From JAJEAO01 sp963667635 (GTDB lineage: Bacteria > Acidobacteriota > Vicinamibacteria > Marinacidobacterales > Marinacidobacteraceae): 64,000 nt of DNA. Shown here piece by piece: positions 1-8,113 of the stretch (position 1 is the first letter of the stretch; each line of letters opens with the position of its first letter). The position numbers and the translations under genes are program-made. The notes below the pieces were generated by a model. The model searched no databases. It worked only from the letters and a program-made list of their open reading frames with translations, and was not told where the DNA came from. Location of the stretch: the NCBI GenBank assembly GCA_965232015.1, contig OZ246946.1:248001-312000 (forward strand). The letters are read 5' to 3'.

Positions 1-107
1 CGCGGCCGCTCCCGCGGCGTCTCTATGTCGTGCTGGCGTTCGCCCCGATCCTGCTCGCGGGGCTCGCGCTGGCCGGTCTGATCCTTTTTCACTGCGCGAG
101 AGTATGA
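1..107 (+). CDS. C-terminal end of a membrane protein (partial)
   Basis: The window opens inside a plus-strand reading frame that ends with TGA at 105-107. The visible 34 residues contain one hydrophobic segment (LYVVLAFAPILLAGLALAG, roughly residues 8-26 of the visible part) followed by a short polar tail ending in CARV. This looks like a last transmembrane helix with a short cytoplasmic or periplasmic end. The fold and function cannot be judged from so little sequence. The next gene starts 40 bases downstream on the same strand, so the two may be co-transcribed. Confidence 0.45.
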   Translation, partial: RPLPRRLYVVLAFAPILLAGLALAGLILFHCARV

Positions 108-147
108 CGGTCCGGGCGCCCGATCCCGGCTGCGACGGAGGTGTCCG

Positions 148-1131
148 GTGTCCGAGCTGTATGTAGCCGAAGGAGGTCGGGTCGTCGGCCCGTTTCCGGT
201 GTCGGAGGTCCGCCGCCGCCTCGATTCCGGCCGGTGGGGGCCGGGCGTTCAGGTCTGTCCGACCGGCAGCCAGGAGTGGCGGCCGGCGTCCGCCGTCACC
301 GGGCTCCTCGGCGGCCCGGCGCCGCCGCGCCCCCCGCGGTCGCAGCGGATGCACGAGGTGGACTTCCGCGTCGTCGGGGAGGAGATGCAGTTCGTCGAGG
401 TCGAGCTCGATCCTCGCGAAGGCGCCATCGCCGAAGCCGGGGCCATGATGTACATGACCTCCGGGATCGAGATGCAGACGATCTTCGGGGATGGAAGCCA
501 GCGCGGCTTCATGGACAAGATGCTCGGCGCCGGGAAGCGCCTGCTCACCGGCGAGAGCCTGTTCATGACCGAGTTCGTGAACCGGGGCGCGGGCAAGCAG
601 CACGTCGCCTTCGCCTCCCCCTACCCGGGGAAGATCATCCCCGTGGACCTCGCCGAGATCGGCGGCCGCGTCATCGCGCAGAAGGACGCGTTCCTCTGCG
701 GCGCGAAGGGCGTCTCCGTCGGGATCGCCTTCCAGCGTCGCATCGGAACCGCGCTGTTCGGCGGCGAAGGCTTCATCATGCAGTCGGTCGAGGGGGACGG
801 CATGGCTTTCCTGCATGCCGGCGGCACGATCGAACGGCGTGAACTCGGCCCCGGCGAGAGCCTCCGGGTGGACACCGGTTGCCTGGTCGCGCTCGCTCCC
901 TCGGTGAACTACGACATCCAGACGGTCGGCGGCGTCAAGTCGGCGCTGTTCGGCGGCGAGGGCTTCTTCTTCGCCCGTCTCACCGGCCCCGGCTGGGTGT
1001 GGCTGCAGTCGCTGCCGTTCAGCCGCCTCGCGGGGCGGATCCACCAGGCGGCGCCCCAGACCGGCCGCGGCGGCAAGGGCGAGGGATCGCTCCTCGGCCG
1101 GCTCTCGGGCGTGGGCTGGGACGGCAACTGA
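148..1131 (+). CDS. GYF_2 domain plus AIM24/TIGR00266-family protein
   Basis: The 327-residue protein begins with a GYF_2-like module (about residues 1-55, with the pattern LYVAEGGRVVGPFPVSEV and a W near the end), followed by an AIM24/TIGR00266-like beta-rich domain from about residue 68 to 290. The AIM24 part shows the usual glycine-rich repeats, including two LFGGEGF motifs. Members of this family are often called mitochondrial-biogenesis AIM24 or tryptophan RNA-binding attenuator-like proteins; their bacterial role is not established. The GTG at 148 is chosen because GACGGAG lies seven bases upstream and the GYF_2 domain begins at once. The stop overlaps a CTG that may start the next gene. 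Confidence 0.85.
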   Translation: MSELYVAEGGRVVGPFPVSEVRRRLDSGRWGPGVQVCPTGSQEWRPASAVTGLLGGPAPPRPPRSQRMHEVDFRVVGEEMQFVEVELDPREGAIAEAGAMMYMTSGIEMQTIFGDGSQRGFMDKMLGAGKRLLTGESLFMTEFVNRGAGKQHVAFASPYPGKIIPVDLAEIGGRVIAQKDAFLCGAKGVSVGIAFQRRIGTALFGGEGFIMQSVEGDGMAFLHAGGTIERRELGPGESLRVDTGCLVALAPSVNYDIQTVGGVKSALFGGEGFFFARLTGPGWVWLQSLPFSRLAGRIHQAAPQTGRGGKGEGSLLGRLSGVGWDGN

Positions 1132-1697
1132 GGCGCGTCATCGCTTCCTTTGGGGCTTCCTCCGCGCGCTCGTTCGTCGAACGGTTCCGCTGGGACGGCT
1201 GGACCCCGGACGAGCGCGCGACGCTCCTGTTCGTGGTCACCGGCGGGCGAATCCTGCTGATCGAGAAGCACCGCGGGCTCGGCGAAGGGAAGGTGAACGG
1301 CCCCGGTGGACGCCTCGAACCCGGCGAGACGCCCCGGGAAGCCGCGATCCGGGAGACCGAGGAGGAGGTGCTCGTCCGCCCCACTGGAGTCCGGTTCGCG
1401 GGCGAGCTGCAGTTCCAGTTCACGAGCGGCTTTTCGATCCACGTCCACGTCTTCCGCGCCGACGGCTGCATCGGAGAGCCCGGCGGGACCGAGGAAGCCA
1501 CCCCGCTGTGGGCTTCGCTCGACCGGATCCCCTATGACCGCATGTGGGAAGACGACGCGGTGTGGCTGCCGCTCCTCCTGCGCCGGGAGCGGTTCTCGGG
1601 ACGCTTCGTCTTCGAAGGGGACCGGATGCTCACCCACGAGATCCGGACCGGGGCGGAGATCGCCGAGCCGGAATCCGACCTCGACGCGCGGGCCTGA
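1128..1697 (+). CDS. Nudix hydrolase, MTH1/MutT-like 8-oxo-dGTP diphosphatase
   Basis: This frame encodes a Nudix hydrolase that resembles animal MTH1 more than E. coli MutT. It has LLIEKHRGLGEGKVNGPGG, a Nudix box GRLEPGETPREAAIRETEEE, and the MTH1-like tail HVHVFRADG, WEDDAVWLPLLL and FSGRFVFEG. The Nudix-box glycine after EE is replaced (EEEVLV). Such enzymes hydrolyse oxidised purine nucleotides to monophosphates. The start is uncertain. The conserved core begins near codon 1218, GTG at 1233 would remove its first strand, and TTG 879 or a GTG near 997 would lie deep inside the upstream gene. I use CTG 1128, which overlaps the upstream TGA. Confidence 0.75.
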   Translation: MRRVIASFGASSARSFVERFRWDGWTPDERATLLFVVTGGRILLIEKHRGLGEGKVNGPGGRLEPGETPREAAIRETEEEVLVRPTGVRFAGELQFQFTSGFSIHVHVFRADGCIGEPGGTEEATPLWASLDRIPYDRMWEDDAVWLPLLLRRERFSGRFVFEGDRMLTHEIRTGAEIAEPESDLDARA

Positions 1698-1731
1698 CCG
1701 GACGCCGGGTCGAGCAGGTCGGAGCCGTCCG

Positions 1732-2208
1732 GTGCGAACTTCCGAGCTGAGCCGGGAGGTCTGGCTCCCGCGACCGCCGGAGGAGGTGTTCCCGTTCTTC
1801 GCCGACGCCGGAAACCTCAATCGGCTGACGCCGCCCTGGCTCCACTTCCGGATCCTCACCCCGCGACCCATCGAGATGGCGGTCGGCGCCCGGATTGACT
1901 ACGGCCTTCGCCTCCACGGCCTCCCCATCCGCTGGCGGAGCGAGATCGCCGCGTGGGATCCGCCGCACGGCTTCGTGGACGAGCAGCGGCGCGGTCCTTA
2001 CCGGGTCTGGATCCACCGCCACGGCTTCGAGCCCCACCGCGAAGGCACTCTCGTCACCGATCACATCCGCTACGCCGTCCCCGGCGGCCCGCTCGTGGAC
2101 CGGCTCTTCGTCCGTCGCGACCTGCGCCGCATCTTCGACTACCGCACCGCCCAGCTCCGCCGCCGGTTCCAACGCGTACCGTCCACGGGGCTGCGTGCGC
2201 GGTCGTAG
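1732..2208 (+). CDS. SRPBCC-family ligand-binding protein
   Basis: This 158-residue protein starts at GTG 1732, with GGAGCC upstream. It reads as an SRPBCC (START/Bet v1-like) fold: an N-terminal strand VWLPRPPEEVFPFFADAGN, a LTPPW.HFRIL segment, and a C-terminal helix RRIFDYRTAQLRRRF. This subgroup resembles the stand-alone coenzyme Q-binding/polyketide-cyclase-like domain often found beside or fused to TIGR01777 epimerases. The sequence gives no substrate. It follows the Nudix gene after a 34-base gap on the same strand and is probably in the same transcript. Confidence 0.75.
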   Translation: MRTSELSREVWLPRPPEEVFPFFADAGNLNRLTPPWLHFRILTPRPIEMAVGARIDYGLRLHGLPIRWRSEIAAWDPPHGFVDEQRRGPYRVWIHRHGFEPHREGTLVTDHIRYAVPGGPLVDRLFVRRDLRRIFDYRTAQLRRRFQRVPSTGLRARS

Positions 2209-2217
2209 AGTCCATAG

Positions 2218-2239
2218 GCCCATATGCGCTAATATGGGC
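2218..2239. promoter_or_regulatory. Inverted repeat upstream of vapB-like gene (putative operator)
   Basis: Perfect 8-bp arms GCCCATAT and ATATGGGC are separated by GCGCTA. The element ends seven bases before the antitoxin ATG at 2246, in a locally A+T-rich patch. VapB-type antitoxins commonly autoregulate by binding such palindromes, so an operator role is inferred from position and symmetry. Confidence 0.6.
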
Positions 2240-2245
2240 TGCCGT

Positions 2246-2491
2246 ATGAAGACCACTGTTGAGCTCTCCGATCCTCTGGTCGCCAAGGCGAAGGCCTACG
2301 CCGCCCGGAACGGCGTCACGCTCCGGTCCCTCATCGAGATCGGGCTGCGGCTCGCGATGAGGGCGGGCCGGACCCGGGAGCCGTTCCGGCTGCGGGACCT
2401 CAGTGTGGGAGGGAAGGGGCTCCAGCCGCAGTACCGAGACGCGGACTGGTCGCGTATCCGGGAGGCGATCTACAAGGGGCGAGGAGGGTGA
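2246..2491 (+). CDS. VapB-like ribbon-helix-helix antitoxin
   Basis: An 81-residue protein that begins MKTTVELSDPLVAKAKAYAA and continues GVTLRSLIEIGLRLAM, the pattern of a ribbon-helix-helix DNA-binding domain. The C-terminal RDLSVGGKGLQPQYRDADW is typical of VapB antitoxins that neutralise PIN toxins. ATG 2246 is preferred to ATG 2234 because the latter falls inside the inverted repeat at 2218-2239. The stop overlaps the toxin start by four bases (GTGA), so the two products are translationally coupled. The complex is expected to repress its own promoter through the palindrome. Confidence 0.85.
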   Translation: MKTTVELSDPLVAKAKAYAARNGVTLRSLIEIGLRLAMRAGRTREPFRLRDLSVGGKGLQPQYRDADWSRIREAIYKGRGG

Positions 2492-2922
2492 TCGCCACCG
2501 ACACCAACATTCTGGTGCACGCGCACCGCGCCGACTCCGAGTGGCACGAGTCCGCCAGTTCGCTGGTGCGGTCGCTGGCGGAGGGTCGGGTCGTCTGGGG
2601 CCTGCCTTGGCCCTGCGTGCACGAGTTCCTGGCGGTCGTGACCCATCCACGCATCTTCAACCCCCCGTCCACGATCGCCCAGGCGGCGGAGCAGGTGGAG
2701 GCGTGGCTCGAATCGGACGCGGCGGCGCTCCTCACGGAGTCCGACTTCCACTGGGAAGTCCTCCGTCAACAGCTCTTGGGCCGAGGGATCCGAGGCCCCA
2801 AAGTGCATGATGCCCGGATTGCGGCCCTGTGCCTCGAGCACGGGGTCACGGAGTTCTGGACGGCCGATCGGGACTTCAGTCGCTTCCCGGACCTGGCGAC
2901 CCGCAACCCGTTGGGTCACTGA
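2488..2922 (+). CDS. VapC-like PIN-domain ribonuclease toxin
   Basis: A 144-residue PIN-domain protein. The acidic active-site residues are visible as D5 (ATDTN), the E of HEFLAV, the first D of VHDARIAA and the D pair of TADRDF near the C-terminus. PIN toxins are Mg-dependent RNases. GTG 2488 overlaps the antitoxin TGA. The length and the spacing of the acidic residues are normal for VapC, so the toxin looks intact. Confidence 0.85.
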   Translation: MIATDTNILVHAHRADSEWHESASSLVRSLAEGRVVWGLPWPCVHEFLAVVTHPRIFNPPSTIAQAAEQVEAWLESDAAALLTESDFHWEVLRQQLLGRGIRGPKVHDARIAALCLEHGVTEFWTADRDFSRFPDLATRNPLGH

Positions 2923-3035
2923 CGCTCCGCCCGGCGGCAGGGCGCCGTCCGCCAGCGCCAACCGAGGCTCTGATGGGTGGCTCAGCTTGCCCTCCAACGG
3001 GCCTTGGTCTTGGGCACGGGGATTGTTCGCGTCAT

Positions 3036-3066
3036 TGTCGTAAAATCTCCGCGTATTTTGACGACA
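3036..3066. promoter_or_regulatory. A+T-rich imperfect inverted repeat before DUF4143 ATPase
   Basis: The arms TGTCGTAAAAT and ATTTTGACGACA pair except for one extra base, with an 8-base centre. It is an A+T-rich island in otherwise GC-rich sequence and overlaps the likely TTG start of the ATPase gene (3058). It could be an operator or promoter element; no separate -35/-10 pair is convincing. Confidence 0.35.
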
Positions 3067-4248
3067 GTCCCGCGATTCTTCCGTCCACCGCAATCCAGCT
3101 TCTTTCTCTTCGGTCCGCGGGGAGTGGGCAAGACCACCTGGGTGCGCTCCGCCTTCCCGGACGCCCTCATGGTGGACCTACTCGATGCCGCGACCTACCG
3201 GGAGCTTGCGGCGCGACCCGAGCGGCTGGCCGCGCAGGTCGCCGCCACCGGAGCGACGACGGTCGTCGTGGATGAAGTCCAGCGCCTTCCTGAACTGCTC
3301 TACACGGTCCATTCCCTCATCGAGTCCGACCGCGCCCTCCGGTTCGTCCTGACCGGCTCCAGCATCCGGGCGCTCCGCCGCGCCGGCGTCAACCTCCTCG
3401 GCGGCCGCGCCGGCCACCGGGAACTCCACCCGTTCCTGGCCGCCGAGCTTGGCTCTCGGTTCCGTCTCGACGATGCGCTCGCCCACGGGCTCGTGCCCGT
3501 GGTGTCCCAGGCGAGAGATCGGCGCCGGGCCGCCTCCTCCTACGCATCCCTCTATGTGGACGCGGAAGTACGCGCCGAGCAGTGGACGCGGAACATCGGC
3601 GGGTTCAGCCGCTTCCTCGAAGCGATGTCCTTCTCCCACGCCGCAGAGCTGAACCTCTCCGCAGTCGCCCGCGAAGCGGGAGTCCCACGCGCCACGGTCA
3701 GCGGTTTTCTCGAGATCCTCGAGGATCTCCTGCTCGGGTTCCGTCTCCGCGTCTTCTCCCGGCGAGCGAAGCGGCGTCTCGCTCGGCGCCCGAAGTTCTT
3801 CTTCTTCGACGCCGGGGTCTATCGCGCCTTTCGCCCCACCGGGCCGCTCGATCGCCCGACCGAAATCGAGGGACCGGCGCTCGAAGGCCTCGTGGTCCAG
3901 CACCTCCGGGCGTGGGCGGCCTGCCGGGACGGCAAGGAGCGCATCTCGACATGGCGCACTCGGGCCGGAGTCGAAGTCGACTTCGTGATCTACGGCCCGG
4001 ACGAGTTCGCCGCGATCGAGGTGAAGAACAACCGGCGCGTCCGCCCCGAGGATCTGCGTGGCCTGTGCCGCTTCGGGGAGGACTACCCCGACGCCCGCCG
4101 CCTCCTCCTCTACCGCGGCGCAGACCGCCTCCTCACCGACGGCATCTTCTGCCTCCCGGTCGAGGAGTTCCTCACCGCCCTCCACCCCTCCGGCTCGCTG
4201 ACCGCGGCCGCCGGCCCACCGGCTGATCAGAGCAGGCGAACGCGATGA
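3058..4248 (+). CDS. AAA_14/DUF4143 family ATPase
   Basis: The protein carries a Walker A motif FGPRGVGKTTW, a Walker B VVVDEVQRLP and the sensor-like FVLTGSSIR, followed by a C-terminal DUF4143 half with FFFDAGVYRAF and GPALEGLVVQHL. The tail motif VEVDFVIYGPDEFAAIEVKNN resembles a PD-(D/E)xK-like fold (D...IEVK). Such ATPases are very common in bacteria, often mobile, and poorly understood. The frame is open from GTG 2977, but the conserved domain starts just after TTG 3058 (TVPRFFRPPQSSFFLFG), which I prefer. The stop overlaps the next ATG (ATGA). Confidence 0.75.
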   Translation: MTTVPRFFRPPQSSFFLFGPRGVGKTTWVRSAFPDALMVDLLDAATYRELAARPERLAAQVAATGATTVVVDEVQRLPELLYTVHSLIESDRALRFVLTGSSIRALRRAGVNLLGGRAGHRELHPFLAAELGSRFRLDDALAHGLVPVVSQARDRRRAASSYASLYVDAEVRAEQWTRNIGGFSRFLEAMSFSHAAELNLSAVAREAGVPRATVSGFLEILEDLLLGFRLRVFSRRAKRRLARRPKFFFFDAGVYRAFRPTGPLDRPTEIEGPALEGLVVQHLRAWAACRDGKERISTWRTRAGVEVDFVIYGPDEFAAIEVKNNRRVRPEDLRGLCRFGEDYPDARRLLLYRGADRLLTDGIFCLPVEEFLTALHPSGSLTAAAGPPADQSRRTR

Positions 4249-5075
4249 AAGTGCTGACCTGGAACGTCAACCGGGCTGGGGAGTCGCGGCGCGGACTGTG
4301 GGAGTTCCTTCGGCGCGAACAGCCGGACATCGTCCTGCTTCAGGAGGTTGCGGGGATTCCGGCGCGCGTCCTCGACGGTTACCACAGTCACCGGGTCGCG
4401 CCGAGGTACTTCGACGGCAGAAGGGCACCGTTCTCGACGGCCATTCTCTCCCGGGGCGCCCTTGATGCGACCCCGTACCTCGGATCGGAGTTGCCGTGGG
4501 TGGAGAGGATCCACCGGGAGCGGCGCGGATGGATCATCGAGTGCCGGTCGGTGCTCCCCAGCGGGGAGAGCATCCGGGTTGTTTCCGTTCATTCGCCCGC
4601 GTTTCCCATTCCCGAGAGTGAGCTGGCCGGTGTGGACGTGGCCGGGATCCAACTGACGAACAATCCGAAAGTCTGGTTCACGGAGATCCTGTGGGCTCTC
4701 CTTCGTAGCACCGGCGTCTCCGCCGATACGCACTGGATCGTCGCTGGTGACTTCAACAGCTCCGTGAAGTTCGATGACCCGTACGACAGGGGCAATCGCC
4801 AGATCATCGAACGCCTGAATGCTCTTGGCTTGACCGACTGTCTGAGTTACTTCCACAGCCGGGCGGTGCCGACATTCCAGCATTCGGGCAAGTCCGTCAT
4901 TCATCAGTTGGACTACTGCTACGTGAGCTCTCCGTTGCTGTCGCGCCTTGCGCGGGCGGACGTGCCCGGTCAGGACGAGGTCTTCCGGACGCAGCCGAGG
5001 CTGAGCGACCATCTTCCGATCGTGTGCGAATTCGACGGAGTCTCTTCCGATCCAGACCGCCCAGGAGATGCCTGA
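4245..5075 (+). CDS. Endonuclease/exonuclease/phosphatase (EEP) superfamily protein
   Basis: A 276-residue protein with the full EEP metal and catalytic set: WNVN near the start, LLQEV, VAGDFNS in the middle, HQLDYCYV, and a terminal LSDHLPIV. These residues bind Mg and hydrolyse phosphodiester or phosphomonoester bonds in DNases, sphingomyelinases and inositol phosphatases. There is no signal peptide, so a cytosolic nuclease or phosphatase is likely. It begins at an ATG that overlaps the stop of the DUF4143 ATPase gene, so the two are probably co-translated. Substrate unknown. Confidence 0.8.
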   Translation: MKVLTWNVNRAGESRRGLWEFLRREQPDIVLLQEVAGIPARVLDGYHSHRVAPRYFDGRRAPFSTAILSRGALDATPYLGSELPWVERIHRERRGWIIECRSVLPSGESIRVVSVHSPAFPIPESELAGVDVAGIQLTNNPKVWFTEILWALLRSTGVSADTHWIVAGDFNSSVKFDDPYDRGNRQIIERLNALGLTDCLSYFHSRAVPTFQHSGKSVIHQLDYCYVSSPLLSRLARADVPGQDEVFRTQPRLSDHLPIVCEFDGVSSDPDRPGDA

Positions 5076-5116
5076 ACAGGCCCTCACCCGGGCCGAGCGC
5101 CCGCGCCTCGCTCGCG

Positions 5117-8113
5117 CTACTGCGCGGCGGAGCAGCGGGTGATGAAAGTCCGCTGCTCCTCGGTGGAGGGGTCGTTGGCGGCGCAGGCGGCAAGGGCTTC
5201 GGCCGCTTCGTCCCGCCGACCGAGGGCGGTCAGCGCTTGCGCCCGGAACCAGAGCGGACGGGCCTCGGTGGCGCGGTGGGCTCGTCCGACGCCGAGGTTC
5301 TCCGGATAGGTGAGCGCGTGGTCGAAATGGGCCAACGCGGTCTCGGCCTCGCCCTCCGCGAGTGCGGCGCGTCCCAGTTCGACGTGGGCGGCCGAGAAGA
5401 GCTGCCAGATGGTGGCGTCGCCCTCGCGGAAGTTCACTTCGGCCCGCTCCAGCAGCGCGATCGTGTCCTCGTAGCGGCCGGTGGCGCCCAGCGCTCGCGC
5501 CCACTCGATGTTGATGTCGTGGCGGCGTCGCAGCCCCTCCGGAATCCGCTCCAGCACCGCGGTCGCGGCGGCGGGGCGTCCCTGCTCGAGGTGGAGGCGG
5601 GCGAGGTCCCGGTAGAGGGTCTGATCGCGGTGGCGGGCGGCGATCGCCTGCTCGAGGTGGTGTTCTGCTTCCGTCGGCTGGTCGAGGAGCTTCCAGTGGA
5701 TCATGCCGAGGCCCCGGTGGGCGGTGGAGAGACCCGGATCCCGCTCGATGGCGGCCTCCCAGGCGGCCATGGCCTCGTCGTAGCGGCTCAGTCCGGCGAG
5801 CAGCCGTCCCAGCAGCAGGCGGGGCGCGGGTTCGCCGGGCGCGGTCCGGGCGGCGTCGCGCAGCACGCGCACCGACTCGGGGCGCGAGGGGAAGTGGTAG
5901 TCGAGACGCGGCCGGTGCCCGCGCTGCCGGTTGCGGTCCCGCTCGGCGATGTCCCCGACCTGCCCGGCCCAGTCCCCCGCGTGGTACCAGAGCATCGGCC
6001 CCGGGGCGAATCCCGCGTCCTCGATCAGGGCGTCGAGCGCGTCGAGGGCGACTTGCGGCAGCCCGGCTTCGGCCGTGGTGAGGAGCGCCTCGATCAGGGC
6101 GAACTCGGGCTCTCCGGCCAGCGCCAGCATGGCCCGGGCGGCCTCGGCGCGACTCGCGTCGTCGCCCGCGGTGTGGATCCGGACGACCCACGGGATCAGG
6201 CTCACGGTGCCCGCTTCGATCTCCCGGTGGGCGTCGGCGGCGCTGGCGTCGGCGTCTCCGGTGGCGAGCCGCGCCAGCAACAGCCAGTCGGAAACCGGAG
6301 CGCCGAGCTCGGCCGCGGTCTCGAGGGCGCGCATGGCGGCTTCGGGCTCCCCCGTGTTCAGCAGGATCCGGCCGGCGAGACGCCAACCGACCGCCTCCGC
6401 TCCGGCGAGCTTGGTGGCGAGGTAGGCGGAGTCGAGCCCGGCTTCCGGATCTCCGGCGCGGTAATGAGCCACGCCGAGCAGGAAACGGGCGAATCCGTGC
6501 TCCGGATCGGCGCCCACGATCCGGGTGAGGCGCTTCGATGCCGCCTCCCACAACCCCGCCTTCAGGTCGAGGACGGCGAGGCCGACGCCGGCGTCCCGGT
6601 GGTCGGGGGCGAGGGCGAGCGCCCGTTCGTAGAGCCGGCGGGCCTCGGCCCGATTCAGGTCCTTGTCGGCCCGCTCCGCGGCGGCGAACGCCTCCTCCGC
6701 TGTAGTCGGCTCGGTCGCTACCGGGAGCGCCGGCGGCTCTTCAGCCGGGATCTCGAGCGGGGACCGGTAGGCGAGGATCGCCTCTCCCTCGACGATGACC
6801 TCGACCTGGACCGGCGTCGCCTGATCGCCCTCGGATCGCAGATTCGCGGGGAGTCGGACCTCCGTCGCCTCGGTCGGCGTGAGATCGCGCACCTCGGTGT
6901 GCTCGCCTGACGCGGTTCGAAGCGTCACTGCGGCGCTCGGCAGATCCCGGGCGGCGAGGAACAGGAACCGGGTCGCTGCGTCGGCCTCGACGCGTTCCAC
7001 CACGAGATCGGGCGCCGCGTACTCGAAGCCCTCGCCGAGCCCGAACACCGGCGCCCACTGCTCCCGCCACGCCACCGTCTGGCCGGGGTGGAGCCAGGCG
7101 TAGTCCGACTGGGTGGGCAGCGGCCCGCTCTGAACTTCGATGTAGGGGCCGTCCTCATCGGTGAGGTTGCGCTGGTTCATCGCCCCGTCGTCTCCCTGGC
7201 CCCATGTCCAGCCCTTCTTGCCGGGCAGCTCCCGGTGGTCGGCGGTCTGGACGATCCCCCGGTCATCACCGGAGTCGTAGGCGCCGAAGAAGTCGTGGAC
7301 CGCGCGGTAGGCGAAGATCGAGGTCGGCTCCGGGTAGTTGGGGAGCCGGGTCATGTCCACGCCGTTGTCTTCCGGAAACCGGTAGAAGGTCGTCCCGAAG
7401 TGGTCGGAGGCCAGCGACATCGGGTAGATGAAGCGGGTTCCTTCGCGCTGCGGGAAGGCGGTGTTGTTCCAGAAGTAGTAGGGGTGCGGCAGGTCGGTCG
7501 GGTTGAACAACCGGATTTCCTGGTCGAGCCGCGCGACGCCGGGGCGCAGCGTCAGCCGGACTTCCCAGCCGGTGCGGAAGCTCTGTTCGATCTCGCCGAT
7601 CACCAGCGTCGCCGAGCCGTCCGGATTCTGAACGCCGGTCACGTTGACCGGGGAGTAGCTGGTGACGGTGTGGCCCTGCGGCCCCCGGTTCCACTCGATC
7701 CCGCCGGAGACCCACGCTCCCCGAAGCGCGATCAGACCGGGTCGGATGACCTGGTTGTTGTAGAACATCTGCTCGTTCTCGCGCTTGTCCAGCACCCACT
7801 GGATGCGTCCGCCGATCTCGGGCAGGCAGGCGATCCTGAGGTACTCGTTTTCGAGGAAGAACGCCTTCCAGGTGTGGTCGGCGCGCTCGCTTCCCAGGTT
7901 GTCCTGCATCGTGTACGGATAGACGATGGAGCCGTCGGTCTCCCGGAATTGCGGGTTCGGGTCGTCGGGCAGGAGCGCGTAGGTCGGAAGCGTCAGCTCG
8001 CCCTCCCAGGCGCGGACCGCCTCCTGGGCGGCGGCGCCGGCGGGGACGAGAAGGGCCAGGCACAGACAGGGGGCGCGGAAGGACCAGGCGGGGAATCGGA
8101 GCAAGGCGCTCAC
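5117..8113 (-). CDS. Secreted DUF5107 and TPR-repeat protein
   Basis: About 998 residues. A signal peptide (AWSFRAPCLCLALLVPAGAAAQ) is followed by a DUF5107 domain of about 350 residues (CLPEIGGRIQWVLDK, WNRGPQGHT, PHPYYFWNNTAFP), a beta-rich linker, then many TPR-like helical repeats from about residue 480 to the end (for example AEARRLYERALALAPDHRDAG). DUF5107 resembles aldose-epimerase/galactose-mutarotase folds, so glycan binding or processing outside the cytoplasm is plausible. GTG 8113 overlaps the upstream TGA (GTGA); TTG 8104, preceded by AGGTGAG, is an alternative start. It forms an operon with the CBM9-like gene. Confidence 0.8.
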   Translation of the reverse strand: MSALLRFPAWSFRAPCLCLALLVPAGAAAQEAVRAWEGELTLPTYALLPDDPNPQFRETDGSIVYPYTMQDNLGSERADHTWKAFFLENEYLRIACLPEIGGRIQWVLDKRENEQMFYNNQVIRPGLIALRGAWVSGGIEWNRGPQGHTVTSYSPVNVTGVQNPDGSATLVIGEIEQSFRTGWEVRLTLRPGVARLDQEIRLFNPTDLPHPYYFWNNTAFPQREGTRFIYPMSLASDHFGTTFYRFPEDNGVDMTRLPNYPEPTSIFAYRAVHDFFGAYDSGDDRGIVQTADHRELPGKKGWTWGQGDDGAMNQRNLTDEDGPYIEVQSGPLPTQSDYAWLHPGQTVAWREQWAPVFGLGEGFEYAAPDLVVERVEADAATRFLFLAARDLPSAAVTLRTASGEHTEVRDLTPTEATEVRLPANLRSEGDQATPVQVEVIVEGEAILAYRSPLEIPAEEPPALPVATEPTTAEEAFAAAERADKDLNRAEARRLYERALALAPDHRDAGVGLAVLDLKAGLWEAASKRLTRIVGADPEHGFARFLLGVAHYRAGDPEAGLDSAYLATKLAGAEAVGWRLAGRILLNTGEPEAAMRALETAAELGAPVSDWLLLARLATGDADASAADAHREIEAGTVSLIPWVVRIHTAGDDASRAEAARAMLALAGEPEFALIEALLTTAEAGLPQVALDALDALIEDAGFAPGPMLWYHAGDWAGQVGDIAERDRNRQRGHRPRLDYHFPSRPESVRVLRDAARTAPGEPAPRLLLGRLLAGLSRYDEAMAAWEAAIERDPGLSTAHRGLGMIHWKLLDQPTEAEHHLEQAIAARHRDQTLYRDLARLHLEQGRPAAATAVLERIPEGLRRRHDINIEWARALGATGRYEDTIALLERAEVNFREGDATIWQLFSAAHVELGRAALAEGEAETALAHFDHALTYPENLGVGRAHRATEARPLWFRAQALTALGRRDEAAEALAACAANDPSTEEQRTFITRCSAAQ

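Noticed and set aside
4249..6551. Long antisense frame opposite the EEP and DUF5107-TPR genes
   Set aside because: It is Arg/Pro-rich with no motifs, as expected for an antisense frame in GC-rich DNA, and overlaps two well-supported genes.
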